Source: Pseudomonas brassicacearum
GTDB taxonomy: Bacteria; Pseudomonadota; Gammaproteobacteria; Pseudomonadales; Pseudomonadaceae
DNA length: 64,000 bases
Direction: 5' to 3'
NCBI RefSeq assembly: GCF_009601685.2
Contig: NZ_CP045701.2
Location: 3,286,001-3,350,000, forward strand
Shown here: positions 1 through 8,608 of the stretch, piece by piece
Numbering within the stretch: the stretch's first letter is position 1
Layout: each line of letters opens with the position of its first letter
Translations under genes and position numbers: made by a program
Notes under the pieces: generated by a model
Told to the model about the DNA's origin: nothing
Databases searched by the model: none
What the model saw: only the letters and a program-made list of their open reading frames with translations

Positions 1-40
1 GGCTCCTACGCAGCTCTTACGTAGCTCCTACGTAGCTGCT
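1..40. repeat. Fragment of an 11-bp tandem repeat array
   Basis: Three to four degenerate copies of an 11-mer of the form cagctcctacg lie just downstream of the autotransporter stop codon and run off the left edge. The same unit occurs as ten exact-period copies at 58225-58334 and in reverse orientation near 38890-38970, always beside a palindromic element, so this is probably the edge of another such compound repeat. Confidence 0.6.
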
Positions 41-78
41 ATACGCCATAGAAGTGCGTGTTGAGTTCTGCATTTGGG

Positions 79-3000
79 TCAGAACTGCCAGTCCAGCGTC
101 AGGCCCACGCCATGGGTTTTATCCCGCGAGCCGAGCAAGCCGTTGTAATCGAGATTGACCCGCACATCCTTGGCGACCGCGAGGCCGGCACGGGCGCCGA
201 TCACGGCGGCGTTGCGGTCCATGGACACGCTCTGCACCGCGAAGGTGTGGCTGCTGTCGGCAAATGCCAGGTCTTGCTCGGACGTGGTGCTGCTCAGGTT
301 GTGCTGCCAACCGAGGGAGCCGGACAGCTGCAGTTGCTGTTGCTCCGACAGGGCCAGGGTGTGGCTGGCCCGCACGCCCAGGGTCGAGAGCACCGCATCG
401 CGGCGGTCGTCGCCCGCGTGCAGGGCTGCGTTGTCGCCTTTCTCATGGAAGCTGTCGCTGTCCAGGTGCACATAGGCCAGGTTGGCAAACGGCTCCAGGG
501 CTACCGGTTGCAAGTCGAGGCGATACGCCGCTTCGGTGAAGAGCTGGGTGGTCCGGGCATCGCGCTTGGTTTTCTCCCGGCCGCTGACGTCGCCCCATTG
601 CAAGTCACGCTTGACGTCGATGCGATGCCAGCTGTGAGCACCGCCGACGGTCAGGCGCAGCGCGTCGATCTCATGCCCCAGATAGACGCCCAGGTGATAG
701 CTGTCGGCCTTGGCCGAGGAATGAGTGCCGTCGCCCATGCTCAACGAACTGTCGCTGTAGCCGGTGACGAAGCCCAGTCGCGTCTGGTCGCTGATCAGGC
801 CGTCGACACCGGCCAGCAGCCCGCCGATGGAGCTGGTCGTACTGGCGTGATCATGTCCGCCATCGTTCTTGCCCCAAGCGCCCAGCACCTTGAACCAGGC
901 ATTGCTGCTGGCGTCGCTCGGCGTGCCGGCGTCGTACAGCGCATCCTGGCGCAGGCGATCACCCATGGCGTCGCGCAATTGACGGCTGTCATTGATCAAC
1001 AGCGTGCCGATGGCCGGATGGATTTCACCCGACAGTTGCTGGAATGCCTGTTGCGCCACGGCGGCGCTGGGCGAGAGCAGCAAGGCTTCATAGAGTCCGT
1101 TGCCCGCGCCCAGTTGTTCGGCGGCCGAGGCAACGGCGCGCTGGTTAGGCGTCAGGCCGAGGCTGGCAAATGACGCGTCGTTACGCTCGACCGCCAGTTG
1201 AATGCCGCTGGCGCTGTACGCCAGGTCGCCCCCCAGAAACGCATAGTTGGGCAAGACTTCAGCAAAGCGCCCGTCAATACCATCGGCGGCCTGCAGGATA
1301 TTGAACTGCCTGCCCAGCAGGCTTTTCACTTCGCTGGCCGTCAGCAGCGTCGGGCTGTTTTCCAGGGACAGCGACACCGTCGCCCCGTCAATGGATGCCT
1401 TGCCATCGGCAACGATCAGGTCGCTGGAGGTGGGCGAGACTTCCACCGCGTAGTTCGAGCCAGGCTGGAACGTCACATCGCCGGCCACTTGCAACGTGCC
1501 GATGGAGTTACCCGGCGCCACGCTGCCGCCACGGTTGGCGGTCAGGCTGGCGACGCGCCCGTTGCCGCCGAGGATGCCGCCGTCGTTGACCGTCACGGCC
1601 GACGCCAGCGAGCCATTGATTGCCAGTCGTCCTTGATTGACCAGGGTTGGACCGCTGTAAGTGTTTGCGCCGGTGAGCACCAGGGTGCCGATGCCCTCCT
1701 TGGTCAAGCCACCGTGACCGGCGATGTCGTTGCGCCAAACGTCCAGGCCACATTGGATGCCGCTGCACACCCGCTCCGTGGGTTTACCGGCATCGATGAT
1801 CGCGCCGATACCCGGCAGGTCCGCCACGAACTGACCGGAGCCATAGGCGCCCTCGATGCGAAATGCCTCGGGAATGTCCTGCTCGGTCACCAGCATCGCG
1901 GGGCCGTCGATGGCCTTGCCCAGGTTGATCATGCCCCAGCCATACAACGAATCAACGCCCGGCGCGCCCATGTCGGTGGCGGTGGTGCGCAGCACGCTGG
2001 CGACCTGGGCGCCGGTCATGTACGGAAAACGCTCCATCAACACCGCCACGCTGCCGGCGACATGGGGCGCGGCCATGGAGGTGCCGCTCTTGTTGGCGTA
2101 GCCGACGGTCAGGTCGTCGGCACGGGTGCCGCCGATCACGGCGCTGTAGACCCGGGTGCCGGGTGCCGACACGCAGAAACTGGCGGTGTAGCCGCAGCGC
2201 GACGAGAAGGTACTGATGGTGTACGGATCGGCGCTGGCGGTGTCGGGGTTGATTTGCAGCGCCGCCACGGTGAGCCAGTTTGGCGCGATATCCGGCACGA
2301 AATACGCCAATCCCGCAATGGCATCGGGGTTATTGAGGTTGTAGTCGTTGCCGGCGGCGAAGATCGTCACGATCCCGCTGCGGGCCGCGGCGATGGCGCC
2401 CTCGTAGGCGCCGCCGGGCTTGGTGCCCAGCAGCGGCTTGATCTGGTCGAATTGCAGTTGCGCGTCCTGCACGGTGAAGTGCGGGAACGCCGGATCGCGG
2501 CCGCCCTGGTCGAAGCGATCGGTGATGCCGATGCCCCAGCTGTTGTTGATGATGCGGGCGCCGCTGGCGATCAACGCGTCCCAACCTGCCTTGTACACCG
2601 CGCCATCGTTGCCCAGGATGATGCCGTCCTCCGGGCCCGGGTCGCCGTTGTCGGCGCTGATGATCTGCGCATCGTACGCCACGCCGTGCATCGGGCTGCC
2701 ATCGCGACTGCCGGCAGCGATCCCGCCGACATGGGTGCCATGGGAACCCAGCTTGCCATCGGAGCCCACGGTGGGTGAACCGTCGTAGCGGAACGCATCA
2801 CCGGCCTTCACCGGAATGTAGGGATCGGTGTATTCACGAATGCCGCTGGTGACCAGGGTCACGACTTTGTCGGTGCCGGAGAATTCCGGGTGAGCCGCGT
2901 AGACCGGCTGGTCGAAAATCCCCAGCTTGACGCCCTTGCCGGTATACCCGGCGGCGTAGGCCTGCTGCGCGTTGATTGCCCCCAGCCCCCATTCGGCGTT

Positions 3001-3171
3001 GAATTCACTGCTGCGCCAACTGTCCGGGTTGCCCGCCCTGCCGCTCTCGACATAAGGCGCCGCCTGGGCCGTGCCCAAGGTTGCCAGGGCGCAGAGCACG
3101 GCGCGATTGAGGACCTTGGGCACAAACACGCGGCCCGTCTGTCCGGGTTGTTTTTTATTATCGACTTTCAT
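79..3171 (-). CDS. Subtilisin-like (S8) autotransporter serine protease, PrtA/PspA type
   Basis: Secreted serine protease carried to the surface by its own beta-barrel (type Va secretion). The protein has about 1030 residues: an N-terminal export region ending near the AQAAP stretch (residues 36-40), then an S8 protease domain with Asp in GIFDQPVY (about 87), His in GSHGTHVGG (about 144) and Ser in SGTSMAAPHVAG (about 365). A passenger-associated repeat follows (GTLVLTGANTYSGPT, about 500), and a C-terminal autotransporter barrel from about 760 ends in the expected aromatic residue (LDWQF). The ATG at 3171 is preferred over the GTG one codon earlier; AAGGA lies upstream. It lies downstream of aprF on the same strand, matching the apr-prtA layout known from P. 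fluorescens strains. Which of the paired paralogues (prtA or prtB) it is cannot be told, because the neighbour beyond the left edge is not visible. Confidence 0.9.
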   Translation of the reverse strand: MKVDNKKQPGQTGRVFVPKVLNRAVLCALATLGTAQAAPYVESGRAGNPDSWRSSEFNAEWGLGAINAQQAYAAGYTGKGVKLGIFDQPVYAAHPEFSGTDKVVTLVTSGIREYTDPYIPVKAGDAFRYDGSPTVGSDGKLGSHGTHVGGIAAGSRDGSPMHGVAYDAQIISADNGDPGPEDGIILGNDGAVYKAGWDALIASGARIINNSWGIGITDRFDQGGRDPAFPHFTVQDAQLQFDQIKPLLGTKPGGAYEGAIAAARSGIVTIFAAGNDYNLNNPDAIAGLAYFVPDIAPNWLTVAALQINPDTASADPYTISTFSSRCGYTASFCVSAPGTRVYSAVIGGTRADDLTVGYANKSGTSMAAPHVAGSVAVLMERFPYMTGAQVASVLRTTATDMGAPGVDSLYGWGMINLGKAIDGPAMLVTEQDIPEAFRIEGAYGSGQFVADLPGIGAIIDAGKPTERVCSGIQCGLDVWRNDIAGHGGLTKEGIGTLVLTGANTYSGPTLVNQGRLAINGSLASAVTVNDGGILGGNGRVASLTANRGGSVAPGNSIGTLQVAGDVTFQPGSNYAVEVSPTSSDLIVADGKASIDGATVSLSLENSPTLLTASEVKSLLGRQFNILQAADGIDGRFAEVLPNYAFLGGDLAYSASGIQLAVERNDASFASLGLTPNQRAVASAAEQLGAGNGLYEALLLSPSAAVAQQAFQQLSGEIHPAIGTLLINDSRQLRDAMGDRLRQDALYDAGTPSDASSNAWFKVLGAWGKNDGGHDHASTTSSIGGLLAGVDGLISDQTRLGFVTGYSDSSLSMGDGTHSSAKADSYHLGVYLGHEIDALRLTVGGAHSWHRIDVKRDLQWGDVSGREKTKRDARTTQLFTEAAYRLDLQPVALEPFANLAYVHLDSDSFHEKGDNAALHAGDDRRDAVLSTLGVRASHTLALSEQQQLQLSGSLGWQHNLSSTTSEQDLAFADSSHTFAVQSVSMDRNAAVIGARAGLAVAKDVRVNLDYNGLLGSRDKTHGVGLTLDWQF

Positions 3172-3260
3172 CACGAACCATCCTTAGTAACGCGTTATGG
3201 ATTGCTACAACAACTCACCTGTGGCGAGGGGATTTAGCGAAGCTGCACCGCCTGGCGCGC

Positions 3261-3360
3261 CTGTAGGAGCTGCCGAGTGCAACGAGGCTGCGATCTTTCC
3301 CCTAACACTTGAGTCTCAAGATCAAAATCAAAAGATCGCAGGCTTCGCCAGCTCCTACAG
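3261..3360. repeat. Extragenic palindrome, family A
   Basis: The arms are ctgtaggagctgccgag and the near-inverse gccagctcctacag, around an inner gcgatcttt / aaagatcgc pair. The loop carries a short GATCAAAATC stretch, the seed of the microsatellite seen expanded at 39022-39129. It lies between aprF and the autotransporter gene, so it could act as a processing or attenuation site between them. Confidence 0.7.
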
Positions 3361-3403
3361 AACACAGCGGCAGCAATCTCTGGCCACAAAAGCAACGCGC
3401 CGA

Positions 3404-4765
3404 TCATTGAATTGGCCCCCGGGACACAAACGCCTCATCCACCTTCGCCAAGTCCTGCGCGCCCAAGGTGCCGGCGTAGTAATGCAGCTTGGTCCAGGCC
3501 ATGAGGTAGTCGTAACGGGCCTGGGCCAGGTCGCGGCGAGTGGTGTAGAGCTGTTGCTCGGCATTGAGCGCGTCGAGGTTGACCCGCTCGCCGCCCAGGA
3601 TGCTTTGCCGGGTCGAGACCACCAGCGCTTCGGCGGAACTCAGGGCCTTCTGGTAGGCGCGCAGTTTGTTCACCCCGGACACGCAGGCGCTGAACTGGCG
3701 ACGCAGTTCGATCAGCGTCTCGCGGGTCTTGGCATCCAACTCGTATTCGGCCTGTTCCATGTTGCGGCTGGCCTGGCGGGTCGACGCCGAGACCCCGCCA
3801 CCGGCGTACAGCGGCACGCTGACTTCCAGGCCGATGGTGTTGGTGTCGTAGCGCTGGTTGTAGGTGTTGCCACTTTCCGACTCGTTCTGGCGCATCGTTG
3901 CGTAGGCACTGATCTTGGGCAGGTGCCCGGCGCGGTTTCGCTCCACCTCGAAACGCGCCACGTCCACCGCTTGGCGCTGGGACGCCAGGCTGGGGTTGTT
4001 GCTCACCGCCAGCTCGTGCCAAGTGTCGAAACTGGCCGGCTGCAGGGTAAAGGTCTGGAAGCTGTCGTTCAGGGGTTCAAGGTCACCGATATTCAGGGTC
4101 GGAACGCCAATCAGTGCGCCAAGCTCGCGCAAGGACGCGTCTTGCTCGTTGCGGGCCTCGATTTCTTCGGCGGTTGCCAGCTCGTAACGCGACTCGGCCT
4201 CGAGGATGTCGGTGCGCGTACCTTCGCCCTGGCGAAACAGATGCTCGTTCTGGCGAAATTGCTGCTCGAACGCCTTTTTCTTGGCCTGGGCAATGTCGAT
4301 CTGGTCCTGGGCGAACAACGCCTGGGTGTAATGACTGAGCACCCGCACCAGCAACTCCTGGCTCTTGCCACGAAAACTTTCATCAGCGAACAACGCCTGG
4401 GCCACGCCCTTGCGGTAGGCCGCGTACGCCTCGTAGTCCAGAAGCGGTTGTTGCAGCGTCAGGCTGGAGCCGTAGCTGCTGTAGTTGCGATCGTCATGCT
4501 GGCTGGCCCCGCGATCGTTGAGGTACGTGACCTTGGATTGGTTGCGACCCTTGTTGTAGCTGTAGCCCAGGTGCGGCAACAGCCCGGCGCGGCCAATGGC
4601 GCGGTTTTCCAGGCCCGCATCACGCTCCTTGATCGCGCCCAGGTAGACCGGGTCATTGCGCAGGGCCTGCTCATAGACCTCGAAGGGCCCCATGGCCCAG
4701 GCGTTGTTGCACACGGAAACGGCCAGTACGGCCAACCAATGGAAACGCTTCATACCGCCGGACAT
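3404..4765 (-). CDS. aprF: AprF, TolC-family outer-membrane channel of the AprA type I secretion system
   Basis: Outer-membrane channel tunnel that completes the AprD-AprE-AprF exporter and releases AprA (and often the lipase of the same locus) into the medium. About 453 residues, usual for the family. A signal peptide is visible (KRFHWLAVLAVSVCNNAWA), followed by two related halves of long alpha-helical coiled coil and beta segments typical of TolC/TolC-like OEP repeats (for example AIGRAGLLPHLGYSYNKG and GHLPKISAYATM). It starts 2 bp after aprE. The ATG at 4765 directly abuts AAGG, so an internal ATG at 4753, just before the KRFHW signal sequence, is an equally good start. Identity is supported by position after aprD and aprE. 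Confidence 0.93.
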   Translation of the reverse strand: MSGGMKRFHWLAVLAVSVCNNAWAMGPFEVYEQALRNDPVYLGAIKERDAGLENRAIGRAGLLPHLGYSYNKGRNQSKVTYLNDRGASQHDDRNYSSYGSSLTLQQPLLDYEAYAAYRKGVAQALFADESFRGKSQELLVRVLSHYTQALFAQDQIDIAQAKKKAFEQQFRQNEHLFRQGEGTRTDILEAESRYELATAEEIEARNEQDASLRELGALIGVPTLNIGDLEPLNDSFQTFTLQPASFDTWHELAVSNNPSLASQRQAVDVARFEVERNRAGHLPKISAYATMRQNESESGNTYNQRYDTNTIGLEVSVPLYAGGGVSASTRQASRNMEQAEYELDAKTRETLIELRRQFSACVSGVNKLRAYQKALSSAEALVVSTRQSILGGERVNLDALNAEQQLYTTRRDLAQARYDYLMAWTKLHYYAGTLGAQDLAKVDEAFVSRGPIQ

Positions 4766-4767
4766 CC

Positions 4768-6084
4768 TTATTCTTCGGTCAACGCAGAGCCGGCTCGGTC
4801 GAGCAGCGGTTTGAACAAGTAGTTGAGCAACGAGCGCTCGCCCGTGCGCACGAACATTTCGGCCGGCATGCCGGGCTTGATCACCAGGCCGTTGAGCTTG
4901 TCCATCGCCACGTCGCTGACGCTGCTGCGCAGGACGTAATACGGCGCGCCGGTCTTCTCATCGAGCATCTGATCGGCGGAAATCAGGCTGACTTCCCCCG
5001 GCACCCTTGGCGTGCGGTTCTGGTTGAAAGCGGTAAACAGAATGTCCACCGGCAAATGCGGGCCGACCTTGTCGACCAGGTGCACCGGCAAGTGCCCTTC
5101 CACCTCCAGCCGCGCGCCCTGGGGCACGATTTCCAGCAAGGTGTCGCCCTGGCGCACCACCGCGCCCTCGGTGTGCACACCCAAGTTCACGGCGATGCCA
5201 TCGGCGGTGGCGAGGATTTCGCTGTGTTGCAACTCGAAGCCGGCGGATTTCAGTTGCTGTTGCAGGGTTTCGCTCTTGAGCTGGGCGTCGGCCAACTGGC
5301 TGCGCACTTCTTTCTGGTATTCCTCGTTGTGCTGCTGCAGTTTCAGGCGCGACTCGACGATCCCCTGCTCCACCCGCCCGCTTTCGCCGCTGTTCTGCGC
5401 CAGTTCCTGCTGCACTTGCGACAGCTGGCGTTGATAGTCCAGCAGGCGGTTGCGCGGGATGTAGCCGTTGTCGGCCAAGGGTTGCAGGTTGCTCAGTTGC
5501 AGACGCAGGGATTCGGCCTGGGCGGTCAAGTCGCTGCGGGCCCGGCGCATGCCCGCCAATTGCGCCGCAGCCCCTTCGATGCTGGCGCGCAACGCCGCCT
5601 GCTCCCGGGCGAAAGCTTCGCGGCGGCTGCTGAACAGTTGTCGCTGGCCTTCCAGCACCAGGGCCAGGCGCGGATCGGGGTCACGACTCAGCTCAGCCGG
5701 GAAACTCACCTGCAACAGATTGTCCCGCTCGCTTTGCCAGCGCGCCAGGCTCGCCCAGGTCATCCGGTACTGCGCCTGCAGCGATTGCACATCGGCGGCA
5801 GCCTGGGTCTGGTCCAGGCGAAACAACGGCTGGCCCTGCTTCACCGCTTCGCCTTCGCGTACCAGGATTCGGTTGACCACGCCGCTGCTCATCGACTGCA
5901 CCGCCTTGCGCTTACCTGAAACCACCACGGTGCCCTGCACGGGGATGCCCTGGTCCAGCGGCGCCAGGCTGGCCCAGGTGAAAAAACTGCCCGCGCCAAC
6001 AAGCGCCAGTGCCCAGCCCATGCGCGTGAAGAAACGAGCGTCGCGCTCCGGGTGCTCAACGTCCTGAGAATGTTCAAGATTCAT
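4768..6084 (-). CDS. aprE: AprE, HlyD-family periplasmic adaptor of the AprA secretion system
   Basis: Membrane fusion protein linking the inner-membrane ABC transporter AprD to AprF. One N-terminal transmembrane helix (GWALALVGAGSFFTWASLAP) is followed by a biotinyl-lipoyl-like half motif, a long coiled-coil hairpin (about residues 90-280), the second lipoyl half and a beta-barrel domain ending in FVRTGERSLLNYLFKPL, the conserved C-terminal signature of HlyD/PrtE proteins. About 438 residues. The ATG at 6084 is chosen because AAGGA sits 7 bp upstream. An ATG at 6102 overlaps the aprD stop as ATGA and would add six residues; it has a weaker ribosome site. Translationally coupled to aprD in either case. 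Confidence 0.93.
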   Translation of the reverse strand: MNLEHSQDVEHPERDARFFTRMGWALALVGAGSFFTWASLAPLDQGIPVQGTVVVSGKRKAVQSMSSGVVNRILVREGEAVKQGQPLFRLDQTQAAADVQSLQAQYRMTWASLARWQSERDNLLQVSFPAELSRDPDPRLALVLEGQRQLFSSRREAFAREQAALRASIEGAAAQLAGMRRARSDLTAQAESLRLQLSNLQPLADNGYIPRNRLLDYQRQLSQVQQELAQNSGESGRVEQGIVESRLKLQQHNEEYQKEVRSQLADAQLKSETLQQQLKSAGFELQHSEILATADGIAVNLGVHTEGAVVRQGDTLLEIVPQGARLEVEGHLPVHLVDKVGPHLPVDILFTAFNQNRTPRVPGEVSLISADQMLDEKTGAPYYVLRSSVSDVAMDKLNGLVIKPGMPAEMFVRTGERSLLNYLFKPLLDRAGSALTEE

Positions 6085-6098
6085 GTCGCGATCCTTGC

Positions 6099-7898
6099 TC
6101 ATGCGCCACCGGGTTTGCTGGCGGCCTGGTACTGGCGACTCATGCTTATTCCGTTGGGAGTCGCCTGGGGGCTGTGTGGCGGTGAGCTGCGCGCCGCGTT
6201 GCCCTGCGAGTCCGACTGGCCGGAAAGCGCCCGCAACACTTGCTGGCTCGGGCCGAAGGCTTGTAGCCGGCCTTCGTCGAGCACCAGCAATTTGTCGGCC
6301 TGGGCCAGTGCCGAGGAGCGATGAGTGACCAGCACGACGCTGGTGCCCTGGGCCTTCATCTGCGCAATGGCATTGGCGAGCGCCGCTTCGCCAACGGTGT
6401 CGAGGTTGGAGTTGGGTTCGTCGAGCACCACCAGGCTCGGCCGGTCGTACATCGCCCGGGCCAGCGCAACCCGTTGTTTCTGCCCGCCGGATAAACCACC
6501 GCCGTCCTCCCCCAGCACCGTGTCATAACCCTGGGGCAGGCGCAGGATCAGCTCATGGACCCCGGCCTGCTGCGCGGCGGCGACGACTTTTTGCGGATCG
6601 GCCTGGCGAAACCGGGCGATGTTCTCGGCAATGCTGCCGCTGAACAGCTCGATGTCCTGGGGCAGATAGCCGATGTGCGGGCCGAGTTGCTCGCGATTCC
6701 AGCGATGAATATCGGCCCCGTCGAGGCGCACCGCACCCGCGAGGGCCGGCCACACGCCCACCAGGACTCGGGCCAGGGTGGACTTGCCCGACCCCGAGGC
6801 CCCCAGCACGCCAAGCACTTCCCCGGCAGCCAAGCTGAAGCTGACCTGCTGCAACGTTGCGTTACGCTGCCCCGGCGGCCCTGCGCTCACGTGTTCGAAG
6901 CTCACCTGGCCCTTGGGCGCTGGCAGCGTCATGCCGTCATCCTGAGGCGCAAACGCCTGTAACAGCGCATCGAGACGCCGGTAAGCCAGCTTGGCGCCGC
7001 TCCACTGCTTCCATACGGCGATCAACTGGTCGATGGGACTCAATACCCGTCCCATCAGGATCGAGCCGGCAATCATCATCCCGGCGGTCATGTCGCCCTT
7101 GATTACCAGCAGTGCCCCCAACCCCAGCACCAGCGATTGCAGGCACAGGCGCAGGGTCTTGCTCAAGGAGCTGATCACCGCACCGGTATCGCTGGCCTGG
7201 TTTTGCAGGCCGAGAAACCGTGAGTGCACGGCGAACCAGCGGCTGCGCAGCGCCCCGAGCATGCCCATGGCCTGGATCGTTTCGGCGTTGTGCAAATGGC
7301 TGGTAGCCAGTTGGCTGGACTGTTGTGAGTAGACGCTGGCCTGTCCCAAGGCTTTTTTGGTCATGGCCTCGTTCAGGCAGGCCAGGCCGATCAGCAGCAA
7401 CGTGCCGACGGAGGCAAACACGCCGAGCCACACGTTGAACAGGTAGATCACCAGCAGATAGATGGGAAACCACGGCGCGTCGAAGAAAGCGAACAGCGCC
7501 GGCCCGGTGAGGAATTGACGAATATGCGTGAGGTCGCCCAGCGATTGCCCGGCGTTGCCTTCCCCCTGGCGCAGATTGCGCTCGAACGCGGCCTTGTACA
7601 CCTGGAGATTGAAACGTCTCTCCAATTGGCTGCCGATGCGGATGACCACGAAGCTGCGTACCATTTCCAGCAGCCCGATGAATAGGAAGAAACCGACGAC
7701 CATCAATGACAGCATCGCCAGCGTGGTCTCGCTCTGTGATGACAACCCGCGGTCATACACTTGGAGCATATAAATCGAAGGCGCAAGCATCAGCACATTA
7801 ATCAGTGCGGTGAAACATCCAACACTTATCAGAATATTTTTATAATCGCCCAGCGCCTTAAACAGCGGCGCCGCGGCAACGCTCCTTACCCTATTCAT
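6099..7898 (-). CDS. aprD: AprD, type I secretion ABC permease/ATPase
   Basis: Inner-membrane ABC exporter that recognises the C-terminal secretion signal of AprA and powers its one-step export. About 599 residues. The N-terminal half is a transmembrane domain with hydrophobic helices (ILISVGCFTALINVLMLAPS; MLSLMVVGFFLFIGLLEMV). The C-terminal ATPase has Walker A GASGSGKST, the signature LSGGQKQRVALARA and Walker B LVVLDEPNSNLD. There is no N-terminal C39 peptidase, as expected for the PrtD/AprD subfamily. The start at 7898 (MNRVRS) is preferred because AAGGA lies 5 bp upstream; the reading frame is open further upstream to 7928 but has no ribosome site there. First gene of the DEF transcription unit, about 140 bp after the inhibitor gene. 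Confidence 0.95.
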   Translation of the reverse strand: MNRVRSVAAAPLFKALGDYKNILISVGCFTALINVLMLAPSIYMLQVYDRGLSSQSETTLAMLSLMVVGFFLFIGLLEMVRSFVVIRIGSQLERRFNLQVYKAAFERNLRQGEGNAGQSLGDLTHIRQFLTGPALFAFFDAPWFPIYLLVIYLFNVWLGVFASVGTLLLIGLACLNEAMTKKALGQASVYSQQSSQLATSHLHNAETIQAMGMLGALRSRWFAVHSRFLGLQNQASDTGAVISSLSKTLRLCLQSLVLGLGALLVIKGDMTAGMMIAGSILMGRVLSPIDQLIAVWKQWSGAKLAYRRLDALLQAFAPQDDGMTLPAPKGQVSFEHVSAGPPGQRNATLQQVSFSLAAGEVLGVLGASGSGKSTLARVLVGVWPALAGAVRLDGADIHRWNREQLGPHIGYLPQDIELFSGSIAENIARFRQADPQKVVAAAQQAGVHELILRLPQGYDTVLGEDGGGLSGGQKQRVALARAMYDRPSLVVLDEPNSNLDTVGEAALANAIAQMKAQGTSVVLVTHRSSALAQADKLLVLDEGRLQAFGPSQQVLRALSGQSDSQGNAARSSPPHSPQATPNGISMSRQYQAASKPGGA

Positions 7899-8037
7899 GA
7901 TCATCCTTGCTGTTGGCTTCGCCAGCAAACTGGCCGTTATTCAACTTACCAATCTTTGTTTTTCGATTCAGTCCACACCGAAACGCACGCCTGTTTAAAC
8001 AAGCGCACTTCGATCAAGACTCAACTGCACTCACTCG

Positions 8038-8475
8038 TTAATGAGCACTCTGGGACTTATTGCGCTCAAGCCGGAGTATCAAACCGGACTTCAGCGTCAT
8101 TTGATAATGACCTCCCTGACGCAGCCCCAAGTGAGTCCTGGAATTTTGTTTACCGATCAGGGAAAGACCGTCGGGCTCGGTGAACCAACGAACCGGCTCA
8201 TCCCCCAGCCACTGGCCCAGGCAATCGGTTTGCCCGCCCAGGGTCTGGTCCACCTTGAGTTCGACGAGGCACCTGTTGGACGGTTTGTCCTGCATCGCCC
8301 GGGTTTGCGCATCGTCCTGCGGGCTCGACAGAACGGCCTGCCACTGACCGGCCAACTGCGAGGGATCTGCTAACAACAGGCTGCGCGCCATGGCGACTTC
8401 TCCACAAAACATCATCAGCGTAGCGAGCAACCCGGTGGTTACTTGAGCGCTACTGGGCATGAATTTCCGACGCAT
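8038..8475 (-). CDS. aprI: Alkaline protease inhibitor (Inh/AprI family)
   Basis: Small periplasmic inhibitor that blocks the active site of any AprA that folds before export. The mature part has the family features: an Inh-type beta-barrel region (SQLAGQWQAVL, LVELKVDQTLGG) with two cysteines (in NRCLVEL and TDCLGQWL) positioned for the conserved disulphide, and a C-terminal GGHYQMTLKSGLILRLER. The signal peptide ends near EVAMA. The start at 8475 (MRRKFMPSS) or the nearby ATG at 8460 is likely; the frame remains open further upstream only because it runs through a palindromic repeat. It lies between aprA and aprD, the conserved position in pseudomonads. Confidence 0.9.
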   Translation of the reverse strand: MRRKFMPSSAQVTTGLLATLMMFCGEVAMARSLLLADPSQLAGQWQAVLSSPQDDAQTRAMQDKPSNRCLVELKVDQTLGGQTDCLGQWLGDEPVRWFTEPDGLSLIGKQNSRTHLGLRQGGHYQMTLKSGLILRLERNKSQSAH

Positions 8476-8496
8476 GTCCTTCACCCTCGCCGAGGT

Positions 8497-8599
8497 CCTG
8501 TAGGAGCTGTCGAGCGAAGCGAGGCTGCGATCTTTTCGCTTGAGACTCAAGTGGTAGGGGAAAGATCGCAGCCTCGCTTCGCTCGACAGCTCCTACAGG
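8497..8599. repeat. Extragenic palindrome, family A, between aprA and aprI
   Basis: A nearly perfect inverted repeat: the left arm reads cctgtaggagctgtcgagcg and continues through aagcgaggctgcgatctttt; the right arm is its complement ending at 8599. The loop contains cttgagactcaag, a second small dyad. It begins 10 bp after the aprA stop codon and ends just before the aprI start, so transcripts crossing it would form a long hairpin at the 3' end of aprA. Confidence 0.85.
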
Positions 8600-8608
8600 G
8601 TTTTGGCA

